64,000 nucleotides of DNA from Chryseobacterium sp. (GTDB taxonomy: Bacteria; Bacteroidota; Bacteroidia; Flavobacteriales; Weeksellaceae), in assembly GCF_008014695.1 (NCBI RefSeq), contig NZ_VOXE01000004.1, positions 62,001 to 126,000 of the forward strand, read 5' to 3'. The notes beneath the pieces were generated by a model. It had not been told where the DNA came from and did no database searches. It was given only the letters and a program-made list of their open reading frames with translations. Below are positions 8,594-16,003 of this stretch, piece by piece (the first letter of the stretch is position 1; the number at the start of each line of letters is the position of its first letter). Both the position numbers and the translations under genes were made by a program.

Positions 8594-9082
8594 CTACACT
8601 TTTTTGAAATTTGCCGGTAATAATCCAGAAATCTATCAATGTCTGTTCCAAAAAATTTAATTTCAATCGCTTACGCGGCTAATCAATTCCCCGAGCATAT
8701 TGAATTTTCTAAGCTGTGACATGGTAAATTGAACGGTTTATTCATATAAGTTTTATCGTCAGAGTTGGACTTCAATTCTGACGCAAAAACATCAAAGCCA
8801 AATAAAGAACTAATGTGCGAATTACTTTTCTTCCTGATTTTTGAAAGTATATTGCTACTGGGGTAAATCCTTATTAATAAAACATTCACTGGAATAATGA
8901 CTTTTGAACTCTTGTTTAATCTGACTCAATCGAACCAAGTCTTCTATAAAAGTGTTTGAAGATAATCCAGTCTGGGTCACTATCCCGCAAATTTCCTGAC
9001 AACAGGCAAGTTGCGGGATTTCTTTTTGAGATGAGATGAAGAACTTAGCCGGAACTTCCCGCGCCGATATTAAAAAAAAACT
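8594..9082. other. Intergenic region without a supported gene
   Basis: The frames here are short or have unconvincing composition; a 26-codon plus-strand frame (8639-8719) and two minus-strand frames were inspected and none resembles a known protein. A strong hairpin sits near the right end (8982-9019). The stretch separates the metal island from the core-like genes starting at 9133 and probably holds a decayed junction. Confidence 0.4.
8982..9019 (+). terminator. Hairpin with T-rich tail
   Basis: ATCCCGCAA at 8982-8990 pairs perfectly with TTGCGGGAT at 9011-9019 across a 20-base loop, followed by TTCTTTTT. It has the form of a plus-strand intrinsic terminator, although no convincing plus-strand gene lies directly upstream. 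Confidence 0.5.
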
Positions 9083-9090
9083 TATTTTTG
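9083..9090 (+). promoter_or_regulatory. Bacteroidetes-type -7 box TATTTTTG
   Basis: TATTTTTG fits the TAnnTTTG -7 consensus used by the Bacteroidetes primary sigma factor and lies 42 bases before the ATG at 9133. No clear -33 TTG box is placed upstream, so this is a moderate prediction. Confidence 0.4.
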
Positions 9091-9132
9091 TAGAGCGCTT
9101 CTCCAAAAGATCCGTTCTACCAAATACAATCA

Positions 9133-9654
9133 ATGATGAAAAAAACAATATTTCTGTTCGCCTTCTTTTTCTCACTGCTTACTTTTGCCCAGATTAAAGT
9201 GGTGAAAAACGAGTCACTCGTGGAAGTGGGAAAAGACAATTCTGTCGGACTTTATAAAAAACAGAACAAATACACCTTCAATTATCAGGACATCAATACC
9301 AGTAACCTGAATACCTTCAGGAATTTTTCATTTCTGGATGTGAATAAGGATTTCGAGGGACTATACAACCTGATTTCAGAAGGCTTTATAGATATGCCGG
9401 CTTCAGATGTAACGCTGGAGCTTCCAAACGATATTCTGGACCTTCATTATGAAATCAACTACGGCCAGATCACCGTGCAATTCATCCATTACATCAACAA
9501 GAATAAAAAAATGATCGGGAAAACCCATTTCCTGACTAAAAAACAGGTCGATAAAATTTTTGGTAAAAAGGCAAATTCGGCTCAAAGCACTGCAAAGCTT
9601 TTGCAGTCTGGCCCATCTACCACTAAAAAAACAGTTCCAAAAAATAAAAAATAA
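9133..9654 (+). CDS. Secreted hypothetical protein with basic C-terminus
   Basis: A 173-residue protein with a signal peptide (residues 1-19, LFAFFFSLLTFAQ). The mature part has mixed beta-like sequence and ends with a Lys-rich tail (STTKKTVPKNKK). No domain was recognised. Either of the two consecutive Met codons (9133 or 9136) could start it. It is followed by a strong terminator and then by the ABC ATPase gene, so it is probably transcribed alone from the TATTTTTG box. Confidence 0.7.
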   Translation: MMKKTIFLFAFFFSLLTFAQIKVVKNESLVEVGKDNSVGLYKKQNKYTFNYQDINTSNLNTFRNFSFLDVNKDFEGLYNLISEGFIDMPASDVTLELPNDILDLHYEINYGQITVQFIHYINKNKKMIGKTHFLTKKQVDKIFGKKANSAQSTAKLLQSGPSTTKKTVPKNKK

Positions 9655-9670
9655 ATCTTCTTTCAAATAA

Positions 9671-9705
9671 AAACCCATTCTTTTGAGTGGGTTTTTTATT
9701 TTTGC
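9671..9705 (+). terminator. Intrinsic terminator after the secreted hypothetical gene
   Basis: AAACCCATTC (9671-9680) pairs with GAGTGGGTTT (9685-9694) around a TTTT loop with one G-T pair, followed by TTTATTTTTG. Confidence 0.8.
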
Positions 9706-9721
9706 ATAAATCATTTCAAAT

Positions 9722-10417
9722 ATGGCTCTTCAAATCATCGGTTTAACAAAGAAGTTCGGCGAACAGACCGCGCTGAACGACATTAACCTCACTATAGACA
9801 GGAACGAAATCATTGGACTTCTGGGACCCAACGGCGCCGGAAAATCCACTTTAATGAAATCCATTACCGGGGTACTGAAAATTGATGAGGGCCAGATCGT
9901 GTTCAACGGGAACGATATCTCTGAACATGAGATCCTTAGCAAGAAAAACATCGGTTTTCTGCCGGAAAATAATCCGCTCTATCCGGAAATGTTTGTAAAA
10001 GAATACCTTTCTTACGTCGCCGACCTGCATAAAATCGAAAAAGGACGGGTTGATGAAGTCATCGAACTCGTGGGCATTACGCCGGAAAAATCCAAGAAAA
10101 TCTCCCAACTTTCAAAAGGATACAAACAGCGTGTCGATTTGGCGCAGGCGATCCTTCACTCTCCTGACCTTCTCATACTTGATGAACCCACAAACGGACT
10201 GGATCCGAACCAAATCATTGAAATCCGGAACGTCATCAAAGAAATCGGAAAAGAAAAAACGGTCATTCTTTCCACGCACATTATGCAGGAAGTGGAAGCG
10301 CTGTGTACGAGGGTTATCCTCATCCACAACGGCAATATTATTCAGGATTCCCCGGTGGAAGAATTTAAGGGCAAATTTGAAAGCCTTGAAGAAGCCTTTA
10401 CGAGCTACACCGCCTAG
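9722..10417 (+). CDS. ABC transporter ATP-binding protein, GldA-like, short form
   Basis: A 231-residue ABC ATPase. Walker A GPNGAGKST is near residue 36, the signature LSKGYKQRVDLAQAI near 134, Walker B LLILDEPTNGLDP near 155 and the switch His in ILSTHIMQEVE near 190. The text FLPENNPLYPEMFVKEYL is very like GldA, the ATPase of the gliding-associated GldAFG transporter, but GldA proteins usually run to about 300 residues and this one stops at about 230. It may be a GldA paralogue or another exporter ATPase. No permease gene is adjacent. Confidence 0.88.
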   Translation: MALQIIGLTKKFGEQTALNDINLTIDRNEIIGLLGPNGAGKSTLMKSITGVLKIDEGQIVFNGNDISEHEILSKKNIGFLPENNPLYPEMFVKEYLSYVADLHKIEKGRVDEVIELVGITPEKSKKISQLSKGYKQRVDLAQAILHSPDLLILDEPTNGLDPNQIIEIRNVIKEIGKEKTVILSTHIMQEVEALCTRVILIHNGNIIQDSPVEEFKGKFESLEEAFTSYTA

Positions 10418-10831
10418 ATTTTCAGATAAAGAACAAAAAAAAGCTGCCCCTAAAAAGTGTCTGACTTTTTGGAGCATTCCAATTCCGGAACAGCATTCTG
10501 GTTAAATGAATTGATACGCCACAATTGATTATACAGGATTCGATTTATCAGGATGCTAATTAAGTAAAAAAGATGGATTCCCCCATTTTCATCCTTCGCA
10601 GGCTATAAAAATTACAAATTATTTCGTCCTTCATTCTTTTTAACCTATAGATTGAATAGCACCATATATAAAGCTAACTTTTTGGCTTATACTGGATTGA
10701 AGGCAAAATACCTTCAGCAGACGCCTCATGCAATATCTTATAAAAAAACAATATTAAATTTTTCGGCATTTGTAAAATATGGTTCATAAATAGAGTATAT
10801 TCGTAAACATTTTAACCAAAAACTCTATTTT
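10418..10831. other. Intergenic region with hairpin
   Basis: Directly after the ATPase gene, AAAAAGT (10452-10458) pairs with ACTTTTT (10464-10470), nested in a larger arm pair beginning GCTG (10443) and ending CAGC (10494). This could end transcription of the ATPase gene. The rest is AT-rich and holds no supported gene; the promoter of the following large gene should lie in its last 60 bases, where TATATTCG at 10796-10803 is a near match to the TAnnTTTG box. Confidence 0.45.
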
Positions 10832-13282
10832 ATGAATCAAAAACTACTCAAAGGGCTATCATTCGCTTTTGTTTTGGGATTCTGTAGCATGAATGCACAG
10901 GTTTTTCAAGCATGGCCAATCCAGTCAGGCTTTAATGCCGATGTTATTGCAAACGGGACAGGTCCGTCTGCTTCCTCTACCACGATGGATGTGGATGGCG
11001 TTAACTACAATTTTGTCTCAAGGGATTTTAAACCCACTGCAGCCAGTCCGGATCTTACTTACGGGCTTCCGCTTACCGGGCAGTTTAATTCTGCTGTTGC
11101 AGCCACGCCGAATTTGCCTTATCAACTCGCCTCCTACAGTGGAAACAATTCACTGCGGCTTGCTGCAGCCGGTAATAACGGAACACTTACATTTGCATCG
11201 CCGGCCCGCGCTTATAAACTCTACATGCTTTCAACCAGTGGCAGCGGTACGGCCACTCTGGATGTAGTGGTTAATTTTACCGATGCCAGTTCCCAAACCT
11301 TCACCGGTGTCGCCATATCAGACTGGTACAACGGCACCAATTTCGCCATCCAGGGATTTGGAAGGGTTTTAAGGACTACTGATGTGCTGGAGAGCGGAAG
11401 CGGAACCAACCCTCGTCTTTATCAGAATACCCTTACGCTTGATGTGGCCAATCAGGCCAAACTGATCCAGAGTGTCACCCTAACCAAAACGGCAACCGGA
11501 ACCGGTGTCGCGAATGTTTTTGGATTTTCTGCTGATGCTGTCGTTACGTGTGCGCCTCCTTCTGCTCTAGTTGCGTCAGCACCAACCGTAAATTCGGCCC
11601 AGATTGCATGGACGCCCCCTACAACAGGCACACCGTCCAGCTATGAAGTGTATTACAACACTACGAATGTGATGCCGACTGATGCTACCCCCGCTACCCT
11701 AACCGGCGTTACCGGAACTTCAACCACTTTATCGTCTCTGGCTTCTAATACCACCTACTATGTATGGATTCGGTCTAACTGTGGAACGCCGGGACCTTGG
11801 GGAAGTATCGGAACCCAGTTCACTACACTCTGCGGCATTTTTAATGCCCCATATACCGAAAATTTCGATACCACTTCTGTTGGTTCATCCACCAATAACA
11901 ATGCACCGGCTTGCTGGTCGTATCTGGAAACAGCAGGATTTGCGGGTTATGGATATGTGAGCAGTGGGTCTTCTTCCACCACTCCAAACAGTTATTACCT
12001 TTATAATTCTTCAGCCACCACCGGAAGTCACATGCTGGTTTCCCCCCAGACGGCGGGTTTATCAGACGGTAGTAAGAGAGTACGTTTCAGTGCCCGGGCG
12101 GGCACAGCAGGTTACACGCTCCAGTTGGGAACGTTGAGCAATTCTGCAGATGCCAATACTTTTACTGCAGTAGGTTCTGTAATATCACTTACCACCACTT
12201 TCGCACCTTATACAGTAAATATTCCTGCGGGATCAGATGCATATCTGGCTTTTAAACACGGAATGGGCGGAACATTTAGGGGTATTTATATAGACAATAT
12301 CATTGTTGAAAACATTCCAACGTGTCTGGAACCAACAGGTCTCACCTCCTCCAACGTACAGGCCACTTCTGCAGATTTCACCTGGACTCCTTCGGCAACA
12401 GTCCCGGCTCCGGTTTACGAAATCTATTATGCACCAACAGGGTCGGCTGCCCCAACTGCAGCTACCGCACCACTTTTTACCGGTATCAATTTAAATACAT
12501 TTACCCTCGCCGGTTTAACTCCCGGAACCGGATATTGCCTGTGGGTTCGGTCTTCCTGCAGCTCTACGGACAAGAGTCCGTGGTCGAATTCCTCATGTTT
12601 TGCCACTACTCCTGGCAATGACAACTGCGCAACGCCAATTCAGCTTATTCCGGGAGGTTCATTCGCCCAAAATATGCAAACGGCGAACAATCTTGGTGCT
12701 ACTCCAACATCCGACACCAGTGCCACGCACTCCTGTCAGGCTACAGCTTTCAATGAAGTTTGGTATTCCGTAACGGTTCCTGCAAGCGGAAATCTTACAA
12801 TTGAAACCAATTCGGTTTCGGGATCTACCGTAACCGATACCGTACTGAGTATCTTTACAGGCTCGTGCGGAGCCCTTACCCAAATAGGCTGTGATGACGA
12901 TTCTTCTACAGACGGAAATTTCTCAAAGTACAGCTTAACAGGACAAACTCCGGGGGCTACTCTCCTGATCGCGATATGGAACTACTCCAATTCAACAGCC
13001 GGGCAGTTTAAAATCTCCGCCTACGATTCTTCCCTCGGCACTTCCGAGGCCGGAACGAAAGAACAAATCCAGCTTTACCCGAATCCGTTCAGTGATGTAC
13101 TGAACATCCGTAACGCACGGGAACTGAATGGAATTACCGTGATAGATGCATCCGGCAGAACGGTGAAATCTTTAAAACCTGAAGTGCAGCTTCACCTGGG
13201 TGATCTGCAGGCAGGCATTTACTTCCTGAAACTTGAATTTAAAGACGGCAGCACAAAAATCATGAAGACCGTGAAAAAGTAA
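10832..13282 (+). CDS. T9SS-exported multidomain fibronectin type III protein
   Basis: An 816-residue cell-surface or secreted protein. It has a signal peptide (residues 1-22, ending MNA-Q), a Ser/Thr/Gly-rich beta-sandwich region (about 25-235), a fibronectin type III domain (about 240-330, TCAPPSALVAS...NTTYYVWIRSNCG), a cleaved-adhesin-like module (about 333-492, CGIFNAPYTENFDT...IYIDNIIVE), a second fibronectin type III domain (about 495-593) and a CUB-like or PPC-like domain (about 596-735). The last 75 residues form a type A T9SS sorting domain (LYPNPFSDVLNI...AGIYFLKL...KTVKK). Export across the outer membrane by T9SS and surface attachment follow from this domain. The ligand is unknown; adhesion is likely. 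Terminator at 13308. Confidence 0.9.
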   Translation: MNQKLLKGLSFAFVLGFCSMNAQVFQAWPIQSGFNADVIANGTGPSASSTTMDVDGVNYNFVSRDFKPTAASPDLTYGLPLTGQFNSAVAATPNLPYQLASYSGNNSLRLAAAGNNGTLTFASPARAYKLYMLSTSGSGTATLDVVVNFTDASSQTFTGVAISDWYNGTNFAIQGFGRVLRTTDVLESGSGTNPRLYQNTLTLDVANQAKLIQSVTLTKTATGTGVANVFGFSADAVVTCAPPSALVASAPTVNSAQIAWTPPTTGTPSSYEVYYNTTNVMPTDATPATLTGVTGTSTTLSSLASNTTYYVWIRSNCGTPGPWGSIGTQFTTLCGIFNAPYTENFDTTSVGSSTNNNAPACWSYLETAGFAGYGYVSSGSSSTTPNSYYLYNSSATTGSHMLVSPQTAGLSDGSKRVRFSARAGTAGYTLQLGTLSNSADANTFTAVGSVISLTTTFAPYTVNIPAGSDAYLAFKHGMGGTFRGIYIDNIIVENIPTCLEPTGLTSSNVQATSADFTWTPSATVPAPVYEIYYAPTGSAAPTAATAPLFTGINLNTFTLAGLTPGTGYCLWVRSSCSSTDKSPWSNSSCFATTPGNDNCATPIQLIPGGSFAQNMQTANNLGATPTSDTSATHSCQATAFNEVWYSVTVPASGNLTIETNSVSGSTVTDTVLSIFTGSCGALTQIGCDDDSSTDGNFSKYSLTGQTPGATLLIAIWNYSNSTAGQFKISAYDSSLGTSEAGTKEQIQLYPNPFSDVLNIRNARELNGITVIDASGRTVKSLKPEVQLHLGDLQAGIYFLKLEFKDGSTKIMKTVKK

Positions 13283-13307
13283 GTCAAATTAATTGACCTC
13301 TAAAATG

Positions 13308-13331
13308 AAGGCTGTTCGAAAGAGCAGCCTT
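13308..13331 (+). terminator. Intrinsic terminator after the T9SS protein gene
   Basis: AAGGCTGTTC (13308-13317) pairs with GAGCAGCCTT (13322-13331) around a GAAA tetraloop, followed by CTTTGTTTG. Confidence 0.8.
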
Positions 13332-13717
13332 CTTTGTTTGATCACCATGAGGGAAGATCAGAAATACCCGCGGCCTTTTTCAAAACGCTTCTGACTCACG
13401 CGAAATAAATTTCTATATTTGATTAAGCAAAGCGGAGTGACTACGCGGAAGGTTTGAGTGAATTTTTATATCGATTGGCGAAGTTGGGAATTGGAAATTA
13501 ATCCCAGATCAGGAAAAATACAGCGTATTCGCGTTGGTCTTCTTACGGAATAGCAGTGTAAAAAGGCTTTAAAACTAACAGAGAAGAAATAAGAGGTGGA
13601 TGTTCGATGAATATTATCCTGGGAAAACACACAAGAAGTTGAAAAGTAAACTGGTCACCACAAATCGCTAATTAGTTTAGGAACTTGGTGCAAAGCTAAT
13701 CATCTAAAATTTTTAAA
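13332..13717. other. Intergenic region carrying a duplicated promoter-like sequence
   Basis: No gene is supported. Bases 13398-13423 are identical to 15479-15504 and contain TATATTTG (13414-13421), a perfect TAnnTTTG box. The remaining 290 bases before the next ATG hold no long frame, so either a long leader or an undetected small RNA is possible. Confidence 0.45.
13398..13423 (+). repeat. 26-base exact repeat, copy 1, with TATATTTG promoter box
   Basis: The sequence begins ACGCGAAATAAATTTC and ends TATATTTGAT; the same 26 bases occur at 15479-15504, and weaker similarity continues for about 20 bases (GCAAAGCGGAGTGAC versus GTAAAGCAGATTGAC). Both copies point toward plus-strand hypothetical genes, so a duplicated promoter is the simplest reading. 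Confidence 0.6.
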
Positions 13718-14731
13718 ATGAGAACCTTTCTATTTATATTCATGCATATCAGCATTTTTTGTTTTTCACAAGAAAATAAATGTGCACGTATCATTGATTC
13801 AATTAATGCACCTCTTTTTGAAAAGAAACCTGCTTTGTCTCAGAAAATAAAGAAACTGGCGATTAAAAATGAAGATTCATTGAACTGGTATTACTATAAA
13901 GGACTGGTAAATCAATTTAGCAGAGAAAATTATTTAATTGTGCGCTCTTCCGGCAGCAGCAAATATACGGTGCCTCTTCAGAGGTGCATCAGTTATGTAC
14001 TCCTGGATTGGCAAACTGCTGATTATTATACAAAAAAAGGGGTTTTAGCAAAAAGAAAACAAACCTTTTTTGACAGAATATCCAGTGAACGATATTTAAT
14101 ATTTAATAAGTATAAGGCAGTTCCTTCAGTAGGTTTGGGTGATGCTTTGTTTAAAATGAATCTGGAAGGTTTTATAAAAATTTTAGAAGAAAACAACATT
14201 ACTCCACAAACAACGAAAATGAGGACAGGAAGAAATGGGGGAAAGTTATTCATTAGTAAACATATTACGCCTTCTGGTTCTTTTTGGGAATATGAACTAA
14301 TGTTTACTGGGGATCCTTTTATTTCTGTCCTTGTCGCAGACAGCACAAAAAAAGCTATTGTCACGACTTATGATTTTGAACTCAAAAATGTGAATGACGA
14401 AATGGTAAATGAATATTATAAAATTAAAGATTCAATTTTATATCCCAAAAATGATGGGTTTATTCTAAATGAAAATCAGATTATTGAAATATTAACAAAA
14501 AACCGTATTAACGAAACAGCAATAAATATTAAAAAATATGCAGGCAGAACATGGTTAGTCCAAACAAATATCGACCCCAATGGGGTTAAAAAATCTCAAC
14601 CGGTTTTGCTTTTGATTGATGATAAAAACGGGAATATCTTAATTGACATCAATAAATATCCTCCAGATATCTTTGGAGAGCAGCAATTCATCAACGACTT
14701 CAATACAATTTTAAGAAACAGAACGGAGTGA
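13718..14731 (+). CDS. Secreted hypothetical protein
   Basis: A 337-residue protein with a signal peptide (residues 1-17, FLFIFMHISIFCFSQ). No catalytic or binding motif was recognised in the mature part, which is charged and appears globular, with two similarly sized halves each containing an IxIL-type segment followed by NNxT or NRIN (LEGFIKILEENNIT near 150 and ENQIIEILTKNRIN near 255), which may be an internal duplication. It is AT-rich compared with the gene before it. The neighbouring genes 14794 and 15627 are also uncharacterised and co-oriented. Confidence 0.65.
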   Translation: MRTFLFIFMHISIFCFSQENKCARIIDSINAPLFEKKPALSQKIKKLAIKNEDSLNWYYYKGLVNQFSRENYLIVRSSGSSKYTVPLQRCISYVLLDWQTADYYTKKGVLAKRKQTFFDRISSERYLIFNKYKAVPSVGLGDALFKMNLEGFIKILEENNITPQTTKMRTGRNGGKLFISKHITPSGSFWEYELMFTGDPFISVLVADSTKKAIVTTYDFELKNVNDEMVNEYYKIKDSILYPKNDGFILNENQIIEILTKNRINETAINIKKYAGRTWLVQTNIDPNGVKKSQPVLLLIDDKNGNILIDINKYPPDIFGEQQFINDFNTILRNRTE

Positions 14732-14793
14732 GGAGATAATATAATGAAAGCTTTCTGAGAATATACACAAGCACTCCCATTTAATTACCTTTT

Positions 14794-15432
14794 ATGAAAA
14801 AAAGCAAACGCATATTTATATCTGTATTATTATCCTTCTGTGCATTTTATGTGTTTACCAGTTGTGACTCAGGCAAATTGAATGACGATGACTATAAAAT
14901 ATTGCAGGATGTTGTTGAAAACCGGATTACTGTTGATGATACAGAAAACGATATTTCTTTGAAAAACCTCGTAAAGGGAAGTAAAGAGTACAATAAGAAA
15001 CAACTGGACATGTATTTAAACCAGACTTTTAAAAGTGATTATTATTATAGTTTAGATGACTCATTGTTTGTTTTTAAGGAACACCATTTTATAAACTCTG
15101 TAATGCGGGAAAATCAATTTTACCGTACAATTCCCACCACAAAGCCTGTAAAATTTGAGTTTACAAAACTTCATAATAAAGAGCATCTTATCAAGATAGA
15201 CAAAACCTCCCCTTTGATGAAATCTGAAAATTACATTGGTGGTTTCAAAATATCAAGGATCTATTATTTTGAAGATAAAGCCATGGTTATTCTGGTACAA
15301 AAACCTGATGCAAAGAAAAAGAGTGATGGAGGAAGAGCGGTATTGTTTTATAAAAAGGAAAATGATAAATGGAAACTTTATCGTGAAATGGGAATTCCAT
15401 TTAAATATAACAATGAAGAAATTGTTTTATAA
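14794..15432 (+). CDS. Hypothetical lipoprotein
   Basis: A 212-residue protein with a type II signal: hydrophobic segment and FTSCDSG, giving a lipid-modified Cys near residue 24. The acidic residues after the Cys (DSGKLNDDDY) are compatible with surface or outer-membrane sorting in Bacteroidetes. The rest is rich in Lys, Tyr and Phe with an apparent beta-strand pattern. No family was recognised. It begins 62 bases after the preceding secreted-protein gene and may be co-transcribed with it. Confidence 0.65.
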   Translation: MKKSKRIFISVLLSFCAFYVFTSCDSGKLNDDDYKILQDVVENRITVDDTENDISLKNLVKGSKEYNKKQLDMYLNQTFKSDYYYSLDDSLFVFKEHHFINSVMRENQFYRTIPTTKPVKFEFTKLHNKEHLIKIDKTSPLMKSENYIGGFKISRIYYFEDKAMVILVQKPDAKKKSDGGRAVLFYKKENDKWKLYREMGIPFKYNNEEIVL

Positions 15433-15478
15433 ACCCTAAATACAGCTGCTCCCCACGCCGCGAAAGACCCCTAACCAT

Positions 15479-15504
15479 ACGCGAAATAAATTTCTATATT
15501 TGAT
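15479..15504 (+). repeat. 26-base exact repeat, copy 2, with TATATTTG promoter box
   Basis: Identical to 13398-13423. TATATTTG at 15495-15502 is a perfect -7-like box and lies 132 bases before the ATG at 15627. Confidence 0.6.
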
Positions 15505-15626
15505 AAAAGTAAAGCAGATTGACCTCAAGAAAATTTGTGAAATCATGTGAGGTTTTTTAATTAATTTCAAAAAATGTACAAACTATTTTATTTTGCTCTA
15601 TTAATTTTAAATATAGATGCACTAAA

Positions 15627-15911
15627 ATGTCTTGTTGTTCAGGGAATGAAATTTTTAGCAAGAAAAATGTACTGACCCCAAATCTCGGTGTCTGGATTGG
15701 CATCGTTGTAATCTATATTTTTTTTCCTCTAATTTATTGCGTCTTCGGTCGCAGATTGAATAATAATAAGTTTATAAATTATGTAATTTACATTTTATTT
15801 TTTTTGCTTCCACTGACTGTTTTTAGTAGGACCAATTATTTACTTATTAGCCTATTTGTTTATATAACGACATTGTACATAGTATCTATTCCGCTGCGAA
15901 AAGTCTCCTGA
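15627..15911 (+). CDS. Small membrane protein
   Basis: A 94-residue hydrophobic protein with three probable helices (about residues 21-40, 51-67 and 70-88). The N-terminus MSCCSGNEIFSKKN carries a Cys pair. An overlapping frame from an ATG at 15574 encodes a signal-like peptide that ends within this gene (MYKLFYFALLILNIDAL), so translation may start earlier or the two may be coupled. No family was recognised. Confidence 0.5.
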   Translation: MSCCSGNEIFSKKNVLTPNLGVWIGIVVIYIFFPLIYCVFGRRLNNNKFINYVIYILFFLLPLTVFSRTNYLLISLFVYITTLYIVSIPLRKVS

Positions 15912-15953
15912 CTTTGTTCTGTGGCATTTGAGTTACCCTTAAATACTCAACTC

Positions 15954-15980
15954 AAAAAAAGCTGCTCCTTCCGGAACAGC
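15954..15980 (-). terminator. Intrinsic terminator of the aminopeptidase gene
   Basis: GCTGCTCC (15961-15968) and GGAACAGC (15973-15980) pair with one mismatch around TTCC. On the minus strand this is followed by seven T (plus-strand A run 15954-15960), 24 bases past the stop of the M1 aminopeptidase gene. Confidence 0.75.
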
Positions 15981-16003
15981 CTTCTGATTTAGTAAATATC
16001 CAA

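Noticed and set aside
8855-9175. Minus-strand frame of 106 codons
   Set aside because: The frame reads through a strong hairpin, has no family resemblance and overlaps the start of the real plus-strand gene.
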